Shown: piece by piece, positions 17,401 through 28,254 of the stretch | Layout: every line of letters starts with the position of its first letter | Numbering within the stretch: the first letter of the stretch is position 1 | Assembly: GCA_002021875.1 (NCBI GenBank) | Contig: CP018627.1 | Coordinates: 11,470,001-11,534,000, forward strand | Source: Streptomyces hygroscopicus | GTDB lineage: Bacteria > Actinomycetota > Actinomycetes > Streptomycetales > Streptomycetaceae | Reading direction: 5' to 3' | DNA length: 64,000 nucleotides | Position numbers and translations under genes: made by a program | Notes under the pieces: generated by a model | Seen by the model: the letters and a program-made list of their open reading frames with translations, nothing else | What the model was told of the DNA's origin: nothing | Database searches by the model: none

Positions 17401-17625
17401 TCATCCGGCGTCCCCCGCCACGCGCACCGCTGTGCAGATCCGGGCCACGTCGTCGTTGGCCGTGTGTTCGTCGTGCCCCTCGAACGGCTCGGCGAGCCGC
17501 AGCCGGACTCCGACCGCCGACTCCACGACCAGGGGCTCGGTGCGGCCGGGCATCGGACCGTAGGGATGCCAGACGTGCTGCCGGTTCAGGGCCAGCAACT
17601 CGCCGGTGCCCAGCGGCTCAGGCAT
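17401..17625 (-). pseudogene. bioA: DAPA aminotransferase remnant (internal deletion)
   Basis: A 74-codon open frame that joins the N-terminus of BioA ([18 protein letters not shown], then [15 protein letters not shown]) directly to its last residues ([18 protein letters not shown]). A normal BioA is about 420-430 residues, so roughly 350 codons including the whole PLP site are gone while the frame stayed open. Its ATG still overlaps the bioB stop (ATGCCTGA), the ancestral operon arrangement. A short peptide may still be made, but no aminotransferase. Confidence 0.8.
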
Positions 17626-18952
17626 TGGGCGGCAGTTCGGTGCCCGCACCGCGGCGGCGTACCGCGATCAGGCCGGTGCGGGCCGCGCCCGGCTCCGCCT
17701 GAGCCTTGTCCGGCGCCGGGACGGCCGTGGTCGCAGCGGCGGCCGCGGTCTCCGGGACCGCCGCCCCGCTGTCGCCGCAGGGACCGCAGCCCCCGCCACC
17801 GCCCGAACCGCAGCCGGACCCGGCGGCCGCCAGAGCGTCCGCACGGTGCTCGGGCAGCGTCGTGGTGTCGGCGCCCTCCACCTCGAAGCCGGCGTCGGCG
17901 ATCATGTCCAGGTCGGCCTGGCCCGCCTGGCCCTCGCTGGTGAGGTAGTCGCCAAGGAAGATCGAGTTGGCCAGGTGCAGGGCGAGCGACTGCAGCGAAC
18001 GCAAATGGACCTCGCGCCCGCCCGCGATCCGCACCTCCACGTCCGGGCAGACGAACCGCACCATCGCCAGGATGCGCAGGCAACGCTGTGGGGTGAGGTT
18101 CCACTCCTTGGCCAGCGGGGTGCCTTCGAACGGGATCAGGAAGTTGACCGGGACCGAGTCCGGGTCGAGCTCGCGCAGCGCGAAGACCACCTCCACCAGG
18201 TCCTGGTCCGACTCGCCCATGCCGGCGATCAGCCCGGAACAGGCGGACATGCCGACCGCCTGCGCCTGCCGCACCGTCTCGACACGGTCGGCGTAGGTGT
18301 GAGTGGTGGTGATGTCCCCGTAGGTGGCCTCGGAGGTGTTGAGGTTGTGGTTGTAGGCGTCCGCGCCGGCCGCGCGCAGCCGCTCGGCCTGACCGTCGGA
18401 CAGCAGCCCGAGGCATGCGCACACCTCGACGCCTTCGTTCTGTGCCTTGATCGCCTCAATGGTCTGGGAGACCCGGCCCACGTCCCGGTCGGTGGGTCCG
18501 CGGCCGCTCGCCACCAGGCACACCCGCTTCGCGCCGCCGGCCACCCCAGCGGCCGCGGCCTGCGACGCCTCGTCGGGCTTGAGCCAGGTGTACTTGAGGA
18601 TCTCGGCCTTGGAGCCGAGCCGCTGCGAGCAGTACGAGCAGTCCTCCGGGCACAGCCCGGATTTCAGATTGACCAGGTAGTTGAGCTTCACCCGTCGCCC
18701 GAACCACTGGCGGCGCACCCTTCCGGCCGCGGCCACCACATCGAGCAGCTCGTCGTCCGACGTGGCGAGCACAGCGAGGGCCTCGTCCTGGGAGGGCAGC
18801 TCGCGTCGCAGCCCCTTGGCGACCAGAGTGTCGAGCAGACCTACGGGGCCGCCCGCATCGTTCGGCACCGCGTCCCACCGGGTACGCCTGCGCGACCCTC
18901 CGGACCGGCGCGCACCTGGGGTGCGCTGCGCGCGCTTGCCGTCAGTGGTCAT
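17618..18952 (-). CDS. bioB: biotin synthase (radical SAM)
   Basis: A 444-residue enzyme that inserts sulfur into dethiobiotin. The radical-SAM cluster motif is CPEDCSYC (C101, C105, C108). Conserved stretches [37 protein letters not shown] and the second-cluster region [18 protein letters not shown] are intact. Relative to usual BioB it has about 38 extra basic N-terminal residues (the ATG at 18952 has GGGAGG upstream) and a long glycine/cysteine-rich then alanine-rich tail ([16 protein letters not shown] near residue 375) before the common actinobacterial end [13 protein letters not shown]. It is the first gene of the eroded biotin operon. Confidence 0.95.
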   Translation of the reverse strand: MTTDGKRAQRTPGARRSGGSRRRTRWDAVPNDAGGPVGLLDTLVAKGLRRELPSQDEALAVLATSDDELLDVVAAAGRVRRQWFGRRVKLNYLVNLKSGLCPEDCSYCSQRLGSKAEILKYTWLKPDEASQAAAAGVAGGAKRVCLVASGRGPTDRDVGRVSQTIEAIKAQNEGVEVCACLGLLSDGQAERLRAAGADAYNHNLNTSEATYGDITTTHTYADRVETVRQAQAVGMSACSGLIAGMGESDQDLVEVVFALRELDPDSVPVNFLIPFEGTPLAKEWNLTPQRCLRILAMVRFVCPDVEVRIAGGREVHLRSLQSLALHLANSIFLGDYLTSEGQAGQADLDMIADAGFEVEGADTTTLPEHRADALAAAGSGCGSGGGGGCGPCGDSGAAVPETAAAAATTAVPAPDKAQAEPGAARTGLIAVRRRGAGTELPPNA

Positions 18953-19292
18953 GAGAACCTCCCATGTTCCGCAGAATTCGTGTGTTGGCGCATGTCCTTC
19001 GGTTCCTTTCGGATGTTCTCCGGCTCGCGCGACAACGCTTAGGGCCGCCGGAGGAACGACGTTCCATCGGCTCCCCTCACAAGGAGCCGCCCACCGCAGT
19101 GCGATCGACTGCTCTCCCGAGGCTTGTCACGGCATCGATGACGGGCTCAGCGCTCAAGGCGGCCGGGCGGCGAGGTACCGTGCTGCCGGCGGCCGTCAGC
19201 TCGCCTCGGCTCCACGGAGAGCCTGGCGCGGCAGGATCGAGTGCCAGGGGACGGGGATGAGCGCGGACTCGTCGAGCGCGGTCGAATGCTGA
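18953..19292. other. intergenic region upstream of bioB
   Basis: About 340 bases between bioB and the MFS gene, presumably holding the bioB promoter. I looked for a BioQ- or BirA-type palindrome near the bioB start and did not find a convincing one. No gene is supported. Confidence 0.4.
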
Positions 19293-20696
19293 TCAGCCCG
19301 CTCCTGCCTGGTCGATACTCATGCCGCGGGTTTCACGGACACGGAGCATCACAGGGCCGAGGCATACCAGGAAGATCGCGCAAATGAACCAGAAGGGCGC
19401 ACTCGTTCCCCAGCTGGCCTGTATGAAGGGAATCGACGCGACAACGAGAACTCCACCGATGCACCGGCCCGCGGACTCCAGGAACCCGGTGGCGGTTCCC
19501 CGTGCGCGAGTGGGGAATTGCTCGGCCGTGAACAACTTGGTGAAAGGCACCAAACCCGTGCTGAAGAAGGCGCTGACAAGGCCGAAGGCGACAGAGAGTG
19601 CAAGGCTCGGGGAGAGCGCGAGCATACTGAAACCGAACACAGCGCCGAGGCTGTAGAAGAGGAAGGTCTTCTTACGGCCGAGTCTGTCGGCGAACTGCCC
19701 CACCGCGATCGCCCCCACTGCGCCGGCGATGAGGATCACGATGGTGGTGACCAGCGCTCTCTGGGCTGACATCCCCATATCCGCGTAAATCGTTGGCGCG
19801 TACACCAACAGCACATAGGCACCGGCACTGGCGCCGGCGCAGATCAATAGGCACAGTACGAACCGGCCGCGCAGCGGCCGGCGAAACAGGACTGCAGACC
19901 CGCTGCCTCGTTCGGCGCCGGCCGCGTACTCGGCCCGCACGATGGCGGTGATCCCTGGGTGCAGCAGGCCCTCAGCATGATCGCATCCGGCCTCGCGTTC
20001 CATCCGCTCCACCAGCGCCTGCGCTGCGGCTCTGTGCCCCTTGAGCAACAGCCAACGCGGGCTCTCGGGGAGATACCGGTGGACGAACGGCACCGCCAGG
20101 ATCGGCAGGCCGCCGAGGAGGAACAGGATGCGCCAGGCCAGATCGACCGGGAGATGACCGATCATTACGAGCGCCGCGGCCTGGGGAATCAGATAGCTCA
20201 GCGCGAGCACCGCGGACGCCGCGGCGATCATCCTGGCGCGGGATCGGGTCCCCAGCAGTTCCGAGAGCATGAGGTACGGAATGGGAAAGACCGCGCCGAG
20301 CGCGAGGCCCCCGAGAAGGCGCATCGCCACGATCCAACCGACGTGCGCCGACACCGCGCACAGCGCGGAGAACAACGAAAACAGCGTCACGCCCCAGAGC
20401 AGGACCACCTTACGGCCGTGACGGTCGATGAGACGACCGGCGAAGGCCGCGCCCACGATGATGCCGAGAGTGGAGGCGATACCGAGCTGGGCGGTGCCCT
20501 GAGCCGTCAGGCCCCAGGGCCCCTTGACGAGCAGCAGGATGGGGCCGATCACCCCGGTCTCGAACCCCTCGGCGACCCAGATGACGGTCACGAGGATCGT
20601 GGTCAGCAGCGCTGTCCTCGTCATGGGTAGCCGGTCGAGGCGGGACAGCAGGTTGGCCGTCACCATGGTGTCCGGCGGGATAGTCGTTTCTTGCAC
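19293..20696 (-). CDS. MFS transporter (sugar-porter / aromatic-acid type)
   Basis: A 467-residue transporter with twelve predicted membrane helices. The loop 2-3 motif GRLIDRHGRK and its repeat GQFADRLGRKKT in the second half, plus PESPRWLLLKG after helix 6, are signatures of the sugar/organic-acid porter branch of MFS. The GTG start at 20696 has AAGGAGG five bases upstream. It is the last gene of the carboxylase operon, 57 bases after the thiolase-like gene, and is the most likely importer of that pathway's substrate, presumably a carboxylic acid. Confidence 0.9.
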   Translation of the reverse strand: MQETTIPPDTMVTANLLSRLDRLPMTRTALLTTILVTVIWVAEGFETGVIGPILLLVKGPWGLTAQGTAQLGIASTLGIIVGAAFAGRLIDRHGRKVVLLWGVTLFSLFSALCAVSAHVGWIVAMRLLGGLALGAVFPIPYLMLSELLGTRSRARMIAAASAVLALSYLIPQAAALVMIGHLPVDLAWRILFLLGGLPILAVPFVHRYLPESPRWLLLKGHRAAAQALVERMEREAGCDHAEGLLHPGITAIVRAEYAAGAERGSGSAVLFRRPLRGRFVLCLLICAGASAGAYVLLVYAPTIYADMGMSAQRALVTTIVILIAGAVGAIAVGQFADRLGRKKTFLFYSLGAVFGFSMLALSPSLALSVAFGLVSAFFSTGLVPFTKLFTAEQFPTRARGTATGFLESAGRCIGGVLVVASIPFIQASWGTSAPFWFICAIFLVCLGPVMLRVRETRGMSIDQAGAG

Positions 20697-20753
20697 ACGG
20701 GCCTCCTTGGAGGGATGAGCGCTCCGGCGCGAATGCGATGGCGGGCCGAGGGG

Positions 20754-21926
20754 TCAGGTCGCGTCGAGGATCATGACCATGTGCGCGGACATGACCATGC
20801 CGGAGGCTTGCACCAGGCAGGTACGTGCGCCGGGGACCTGACGCGGGCCGCACTCCCCGCGCACCTGGCGGACCGCCTCGATCGTCAACTGCATGCCGAA
20901 CTGGCCGGAATGGTTGAACGAGAGTCCTCCACCGGAGGTGTTCAGCGGGAACGGTCCGCCCGGGGCTATGCGTCCGCCGCCGACGAACGCTCCGGCTCCG
21001 CCGGGTTCGCAGAAACCGAGCGCTTCCAGCGCTACGAGCACGTTGATCGTGAAAGCGTCGTAGATCTGGACCGCGTCGATGTCCTGACGGTCGAGCTGCG
21101 CCATGGCCAGCGCGTCGTCGGCGACCATGCGCAGCGCGCCGTTGTCGAGCCAGTCCTCGTTGCCGAGGGGTGTCATGTGATGCCGGTAGGTATCACCGAA
21201 GCCGCGAATCGACACCGGTTTCTGTGCCAGGTCGCGGGCTCGGTCGGCGTTGGTCAAGATCATGGCGCCGGCTCCGTCGTTGATCTGGCAGATGTCGAGC
21301 TTGCGGAGCGGGTCGGCGATCAGTGGTGAGGCGAGGTAGTCCTCCATGGTCAGTGGTGCCTGACGCGCCGCGTTCGGATTGAGCTGTGCCCAACCGCGGG
21401 CGGCGAGGGCCACCTCCCCGAGATCCTCCGGCGCGCACCCGAAGCGACTGGAGTACAGCTGGGCCAGCATTGCGTAATATCCGACCGGATTGAGCATTCC
21501 GTACGGCGTGGCGAACTGGCCCGTCGGTGAGCGCGGGTCCTGGACAACGCCGGCCCGTGCACGACTCTGGTCCAGGCGCTGGGTGCTGCCGTAGGTGACC
21601 AGGGCGACCTCGCACAAGCCTGCCTCGATGGCGGCCATCGCGTGCACCAGGTGGGTGATGTTGGACTGGCCGCCGACCACCGTGTTGTCGACATACTGTG
21701 GGTGAATGCCCAGGTACTCCGCAACGAGGAGTGCGTTCGCACGATCGTCCCAGTGAGCGAGGACACCGTCGACGTCGGCCGGGCCGAGCCCGGCCTCTTG
21801 CATCGCCAGGCGTGCTGCCCGGCATTGCAGCGACAGCGACGTGGAGCCGGCGGGTGCCCTCCCCAGTCCCGCTTCACCGACCCCGACGATGGCGTACCGC
21901 CCCACAAGAGTGCGCTTGTCCGCCAT
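20754..21926 (-). CDS. thiolase-like protein (SCP-x/lipid-transfer type) lacking the usual nucleophilic Cys
   Basis: A 390-residue thiolase-fold protein with SCP-x-type landmarks: IVGVGEAGLGR at the start, DVDGVLAHWDDR, the central QINDGAGAMILTNADRA and the C-terminal NTSGGGLSFNHSGQFG. Where degradative thiolases have their nucleophilic Cys, this protein reads NTVVGGQSNITHLVHA, with no Cys visible. Relatives such as Ltp2 in steroid catabolism lack that activity and act as retro-aldolases with a DUF35 partner; a DUF35 gene is two genes upstream here. I therefore favour C-C bond cleavage or formation on a CoA ester over classical thiolysis. It follows the acyl-CoA ligase by three bases. Confidence 0.85.
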   Translation of the reverse strand: MADKRTLVGRYAIVGVGEAGLGRAPAGSTSLSLQCRAARLAMQEAGLGPADVDGVLAHWDDRANALLVAEYLGIHPQYVDNTVVGGQSNITHLVHAMAAIEAGLCEVALVTYGSTQRLDQSRARAGVVQDPRSPTGQFATPYGMLNPVGYYAMLAQLYSSRFGCAPEDLGEVALAARGWAQLNPNAARQAPLTMEDYLASPLIADPLRKLDICQINDGAGAMILTNADRARDLAQKPVSIRGFGDTYRHHMTPLGNEDWLDNGALRMVADDALAMAQLDRQDIDAVQIYDAFTINVLVALEALGFCEPGGAGAFVGGGRIAPGGPFPLNTSGGGLSFNHSGQFGMQLTIEAVRQVRGECGPRQVPGARTCLVQASGMVMSAHMVMILDAT

Positions 21927-21929
21927 CTC

Positions 21930-23474
21930 TCAGTCCGTCCTCATGTTCGCGGCGATGAGCTTGGCGCGTACGTCCTTCTTGAGGACCTTGCCGACCGAAC
22001 TGCGCGGCAGCGTGGGCCAGAACTCGACCTGCTTGGGGGTCTTCATGCTGCCGAACCGGTTCCGGCACATCTCGGCGATGCTCCCGGCGGTCACATCGGA
22101 CTCCGGCTTCAGCTCGATCACGGCGGTGAGCCGCTCGCCCCAGTCGTCGTCGGGCACACCGACGACCGCGCAGTCCTGCACCGCGGGGTGCGACCAGATC
22201 AGCTGCTCGATCTCACTGGGGTAGATGTTGAATCCGCCCGAGATCACCACATCTTTCGTGCGATCTACGACGTAGAGGTAGCCGCTCTCGTCGAAGACCC
22301 CGATGTCGCCGGTGTGGTGCCAGCCGAAGCGATGGGCTTCGGCGTTCGCCTCGGGATTGTTGAGATATCCGGGACAGACCAGTTCACCTCGGGCGACGAT
22401 CTCCCCCCGCTGACCGGCCGGGACGAAGTTGCCGTCGTCATCCATCAGTGCCACCTCACACGCCCCGGTCGGCCGGCCGGCTGACGCGAGGTGCTTGACG
22501 GCCGCGGGGTCATCGCTGAGGTAATGATCCTGACGAGACAGGCAGGTGATCACTCCCGGCGCCTCGGACTGACCGTAGAACTGGACGAACACCTGACCCC
22601 ACAGCGCCATCCCTTCCCTGAGCTTGTCGACCGACATCGGCGCGGCGCCGTAGATCACGTACTCGAGGGAGGAACAGTCACGGGTCTGGGCGTCCGGATG
22701 CGCCAGTATCCGGTAGATCATTGTCGGCGGTAGGAAGATGTGCGTCACCTGCTCCCGCTCGATCAGTTCGAGGATCACCGCGGGATCGGCCGACGGCGCC
22801 AGCACGTTGCGTGTGCCGAAGGCGGAGAGTCCCATGGCCGTCGCACCCGCAGCATGGGTCAGCGGCGCTACCACCAGGTGCACCGGTTCCTTGGCCGGTG
22901 CGGTGAACTGGTTGGCGATCCGGTACGCGGAGAGCAGGCAGCGGTGGCTCTGCACGATCGCCTTCGGACGGCCCGTCGTGCCGCCGGAGGACTTGATCAA
23001 CGCAATGTCGTCGAGCTCTCGTCGGGTGTCGCAGGTCTGGCCACTGTGATCTCGCTTCCAGGCCTCGGTGCTCGTCCCGGCCGCGGTGTGCTCGTCGAAG
23101 GCGATACATGCGGTGAGGGTGGGTACTTCGGACCGGATGCGGTCGATGTGCGGGAGGTACTGCCCGTGGTAGACCAACGCCGACATTTCCGTGAAGCGCA
23201 TGAACCAGATCAGGTCCTCGATCTGGTCGCGGGCGTTGAGCGGCACGTAGGTGGCGCCCGCGCGCAGGATCCCGAGCATCGCGACGAAGCCGTCGGGGTG
23301 GTTGGGGGACAGAATGCCGATGTTGCCGCTGTCCAGCCCTCCCTCGGTCAGTCCGTGCGCAATCGCGTGCGACGCGGCCACGACGTCCTGGTAGCTGAGC
23401 CGTACTGTGCCGGACTGCAGAAACGTTTGCTCCGGGTATCGAGCGGCACCCGCGTCGAAGTGGTCGGTGATCAT
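21930..23474 (-). CDS. AMP-dependent acyl-CoA synthetase/ligase
   Basis: A 514-residue ANL-superfamily enzyme. The ATP-binding A3 motif is LIKSSGGTTGRPKAIVQSH (near residue 165), the A5 region includes YGQSEAPGVI, the hinge segment is HHTGDIGVFDESGYLYVVDR, and the catalytic Lys lies in SVGKVLKKDVR near the C-terminus. It would activate a carboxylic acid to its CoA thioester. The operon also has a second, succinyl-CoA-synthetase-like activating pair, so two acids or two pathway stages may need CoA activation. The ATG overlaps the DUF35 stop (ATGA). Confidence 0.93.
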   Translation of the reverse strand: MITDHFDAGAARYPEQTFLQSGTVRLSYQDVVAASHAIAHGLTEGGLDSGNIGILSPNHPDGFVAMLGILRAGATYVPLNARDQIEDLIWFMRFTEMSALVYHGQYLPHIDRIRSEVPTLTACIAFDEHTAAGTSTEAWKRDHSGQTCDTRRELDDIALIKSSGGTTGRPKAIVQSHRCLLSAYRIANQFTAPAKEPVHLVVAPLTHAAGATAMGLSAFGTRNVLAPSADPAVILELIEREQVTHIFLPPTMIYRILAHPDAQTRDCSSLEYVIYGAAPMSVDKLREGMALWGQVFVQFYGQSEAPGVITCLSRQDHYLSDDPAAVKHLASAGRPTGACEVALMDDDGNFVPAGQRGEIVARGELVCPGYLNNPEANAEAHRFGWHHTGDIGVFDESGYLYVVDRTKDVVISGGFNIYPSEIEQLIWSHPAVQDCAVVGVPDDDWGERLTAVIELKPESDVTAGSIAEMCRNRFGSMKTPKQVEFWPTLPRSSVGKVLKKDVRAKLIAANMRTD

Positions 23475-23896
23475 CGCTCTTCCAGATCTGTCAGAGTGAA
23501 TTGGGGAAGGACCGTGGTACTGCTGGTCCGTTCGAAGCGCACTGCGACTCGGGCGCCAATACGGATGCGGTCGATGGGGCAGTCCACGATGTTGGTCAGC
23601 AGCCGCACTCCCTCATCGAGGTCGATCATGGCCACGGCATAGGGGACCTTGCCCGCCATCGAGGGATGCGCGGGAAGTCGGCAGATCGTGAACGTGTAGA
23701 TGCGCCCCAGCCCGGCGGACGGCACCCACTCCAGCCGTTCCGACAGGCAGGCCGTGCAGAAAGCGCGCGGGTAGAACTGGTGGCGCCCGCAATTCGCGCA
23801 ACGCTGGACCACCAGGCGCTCGTCGGCGGCGGCCTCCCAGTAGGCCGCCGTCTCGGCGGTGGGGCGAGGTTCCGGACGCAGCGCGTTGTCAGCCAT
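23471..23896 (-). CDS. DUF35 zinc-ribbon/OB-fold protein
   Basis: A 141-residue protein of the DUF35 family. A four-Cys zinc ribbon (CANCGRHQFYPRAFCTAC, residues about 33-50) is followed by an OB-fold (GLGRIYTFTICRLP, then PYAVAMIDLDEGVRLLTNIV). Such proteins are obligate partners of thiolase-like enzymes, for example ChsH2 with the aldolase Ltp2, and likely bind or position the acyl-CoA. It overlaps both neighbours (eight bases with the carboxyltransferase, ATGA with the ligase). Confidence 0.92.
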   Translation of the reverse strand: MADNALRPEPRPTAETAAYWEAAADERLVVQRCANCGRHQFYPRAFCTACLSERLEWVPSAGLGRIYTFTICRLPAHPSMAGKVPYAVAMIDLDEGVRLLTNIVDCPIDRIRIGARVAVRFERTSSTTVLPQFTLTDLEER

Positions 23897-25394
23897 TGGC
23901 GCGCAGTTCCACGCCGGGTGCCACCAGCCGCACGTTCCGCCGGCTCGGCATCCGTCCGAGCCCGGCCACCAGCTCCACGATCGACTGCTCGACGCTGAAG
24001 GTGTCCTCGACCGGGACGAGTGCGTCGATCTTCTGGTCGTCGTACATGTACCGCAGGATCATCTCGTCCGGCGACAGGTGCCCGTGCCGGCCGCGCAGTC
24101 GCGGCAGGATCGGATCGAGCTGCGGCGGCGTCTCGGAAATGTCGCGCGAGCCGTTGCTCATCACCAGGTCCCTGACGCCGTCGTCAACGGGCAGAGGCAG
24201 CGCACCGAAGTATCCGCACACATACTTTTTCACCTCATCCGGCACCACGGCATAGCGCTCGGTGTTCAGGACGTTCATCACCGCCTGGGCCGCGACGATG
24301 GCGGGGAACGGCGTCGCCATGACGGGCGAACCCAGCTCCTCACGAACCCGGCCGATCTCCTCGATCACCGCCGGCAGCTTGTCCGCAATTCCAGCCGCCT
24401 TCAGCTGCGCCTCGAGATTCGTCATGGCACCGCCCGCGTACTGCGTGTGGTAGTTCGCGGGGTCGTACTCCGCCGGGACACCCACCGGGTAACCCAGTTG
24501 GTCGGCGAGCTTGCCCAGGTAGTCCCCGACGTCGTCGAGCAATCGGTCGTCGACGGCGACGTCGAACCCCAGGGCGCGCAGGTCCCGGGCCATCATCTGA
24601 GCCGACGGCAGCGAATTGCCGTTGGCCAACGGGTCGATGGCGGTCAGGATCTGATCCGCGCCGTACACCGCCGCCTCGAGAGCGACCTGCGGACCCATCC
24701 CGGTCAAGCAGTGCGTGTTCAGCTCCAGCCGGGTGCCGCCGATCGCGGCCCGCAGCGCCGGTACCAGCGTCCGGGTGCGCTCGACGGTCAGGCTGCCACC
24801 GGCATCCGCGAGGCAGATCGTGTCCGGGGCGAAGCGATCGATGACCTCTCGTGCCTGCCGGACGTAGAAATCGTCGTCGTAACCCGGCGCGAGGTTGAAC
24901 ACGAGAGCGATCGTGATCTTCGCCCCGAGCCGCTGGGCGACGCGGATCCCGGGTGACACGTTGTCCCACGAGTGGAGGGAGTCGAGGAACGCGAAGTCGC
25001 GGATGCCGTTGACCAGCATCCGCTCGATGAAGAGCGCGTTGAGGTCGTCCGGCTGAGGGTAGAAGCCGTGAAGCAAATTGCTGCGGACAGCGCCCCGGAG
25101 GGGAGTCATCGTGATCCGGTCACGGAGCAGCCGCACCCGTTCGAAAGGGTCCTGATGCAGAAACAGGACTCCGGCGTCGAAGCCCACCATCGCGAGCGCC
25201 TCGGCGGAACCGAAGCCCGCCTCTTCGATCTTTTCCGCGATCGGCAGCATGTGTTCGGTGCGCATCCGGGTCGCCCACAGGCACTGATGAGCGTCCCGGA
25301 GCGTGCCGTCGGTCAGGGCGATCGTCCGGCGCTGACCCGTCCGGGAGTATTCGGCCTCGACGAGCTGACGAAGGTTGGTGAGCACAGGATTCAC
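23889..25394 (-). CDS. pyruvate-carboxylase/transcarboxylase-5S-type carboxyltransferase, variant active site (CT-B)
   Basis: A 501-residue homologue of the 5S subunit of transcarboxylase and of the pyruvate carboxylase CT domain: an HMGL-like TIM barrel (about 25-300) plus a C-terminal helical domain. The substrate/metal motif TLRDAHQ (D34) and AVRSNLLHGFYP are conserved. The position of the carbamylated, proton-shuttling Lys reads ICLADAGG (A196 where Lys is expected), and the HxH metal motif reads ELNTHCLTG, so the first His is N226 and the second, H228, remains. Metal binding or chemistry may thus differ, or the paralogue at 25391-26827 may contribute. The GTG start overlaps the upstream stop. 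It likely works on a 2-oxo acid or ketone acceptor. Confidence 0.85.
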   Translation of the reverse strand: MNPVLTNLRQLVEAEYSRTGQRRTIALTDGTLRDAHQCLWATRMRTEHMLPIAEKIEEAGFGSAEALAMVGFDAGVLFLHQDPFERVRLLRDRITMTPLRGAVRSNLLHGFYPQPDDLNALFIERMLVNGIRDFAFLDSLHSWDNVSPGIRVAQRLGAKITIALVFNLAPGYDDDFYVRQAREVIDRFAPDTICLADAGGSLTVERTRTLVPALRAAIGGTRLELNTHCLTGMGPQVALEAAVYGADQILTAIDPLANGNSLPSAQMMARDLRALGFDVAVDDRLLDDVGDYLGKLADQLGYPVGVPAEYDPANYHTQYAGGAMTNLEAQLKAAGIADKLPAVIEEIGRVREELGSPVMATPFPAIVAAQAVMNVLNTERYAVVPDEVKKYVCGYFGALPLPVDDGVRDLVMSNGSRDISETPPQLDPILPRLRGRHGHLSPDEMILRYMYDDQKIDALVPVEDTFSVEQSIVELVAGLGRMPSRRNVRLVAPGVELRANG

Positions 25395-26823
25395 CCTTCC
25401 TGTTGCAGATGGATGCGGACACCGGGCGCGTGCACACTCAACGTGGCGTAGCGGCCGGCACGCTCGAGCAATCCACGAGCGAGGCTCTCGTAGGGCGTCA
25501 ACGCCTCGTACGGCACGACCCCCTCGGCCCTCCGCGGGACCGTGGCGATCGTGACTCCGGCCACCCAGGCGAGCAGTGCATCCTCATCTGCGTCGAGATC
25601 GGCTTCTCCTTTCGGAGAGGAGAATTCGGATGACGGCAGTGAGCCGACCCGCGCCTTCAGGTCGGTACGAAGGTCGCCGTCGACCGTGCCGTACGCGCCC
25701 TGCAGCAACCGGCGCAGCACCGGCCGCAGGCTCTCGTATCTCCGCTCGCCATCGAAGTGACACATCGCCTGCTCGGCGATCGCGCGGGCAAAAGGGGCCA
25801 CCATCGGCGGCGAGCCCATCTCACGGCGCACGGCCGCGCACTCGGCGGCAAACGCGTGCAGGTCTGCCCAGCGTCCACGCTCGCGCACGGCCTGCCGAAC
25901 GTCGGCCGCCACCTCGCCCGGCAGCTGATGGACGTACGTCGCCAGATCGAAAGGCCACGACGCCGCAGCAGGAAAGCCTTCCTGATCAGCGATATCGGCG
26001 AGGAGCGCATCGGCGGCCAGCAGGCTGTCGAGGTCAGGCAGATCCAGAGAGCGCTCCTCGCGCTGCAGGACGCGGATCAATGACGGCAGCGACGGCAGGG
26101 AGGCGCCGTTGGCGACCGAGGGCAGCGCCGTGTCGATGCCACTGACGCCGAGCCGGCCGGCCTCGACAGCGACGACGGTCCCGAGCGCGGTATGGCATCG
26201 CGTGTGGAGGTCGAGAGGAGTGCTGCCGAGCGCCGCCACCAGCGCGGGGAAAAGGGCGTGAGCCCGGTCCGGTGTCAGTACTCCGCTCTCGTCCCGCAAC
26301 ATCACCCGCGCAGCGCCGGCAGCGACGAGCGAGGCCGCTCGCTGCGCGTAGGTTTCGTCCGACACGCCGTCGTCGGCCGTGTAGGGCAGGGCGGCAATGG
26401 CGGTCAGTCCCGCGGTGGCGGCAGACTCCAGAGCCGCCTTGAGACGGGGCAGGTCCAGCAACGGATCCAGCAGGACCACCTGCTGCAGGCCCGCCGCGGC
26501 CAGTGCCGACAGCCAGCCGTCGATCGCCGCGGGGCCGAGCACGTCGGCGCCCGGCCGTCCATGCCCGGTCAGCAGGTTGACGGTGGCACGCAGCGGAACG
26601 GAGCCGTAGTGCCGCCGGGCGAGTTCCACCCGCTGCAGCGGGTGCTCATCGCGGGCCAGGCACTTGTCCAGGACCGCCGGACTGAGCACTTCGACCGCCG
26701 CGAGCCCACTGGACGACAGCGCTCCGGCGGGGGCGAGGAGCATCCGGGTATCCAGTGCGCCGTCCCAGACCGCGGCCTGGCCGTCGGTAAGACTCGTGTC
26801 GGTGAATGTGGGCCGGTGGCTGC

Positions 26824-26827
<4 letters not shown>
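25391..26827 (-). CDS. divergent carboxyltransferase paralogue (CT-A), probably a non-canonical subunit
   Basis: A 478-residue protein co-linear with CT-B but more diverged. The TLRDAHQ motif has become TSLTDGQ, keeping the Asp (D15) but losing Arg and His; the Lys segment reads VMLRDESG (R178); and the HxH motif reads DLHTRCHTALG, keeping the first His (H208) and replacing the second by R210. The C-terminal helical domain resembles the other paralogue (REMGSPPMVAPFARAIAEQA). It could be a structural or regulatory pseudo-subunit, or form a heteromeric active site with CT-B. It sits between biotin carboxylase and CT-B with ATGA and GTGA overlaps on either side, so the three are likely made in fixed ratio. 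Confidence 0.75.
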
Positions 26828-28250
<1,423 letters not shown>

Positions 28251-28254
<4 letters not shown>

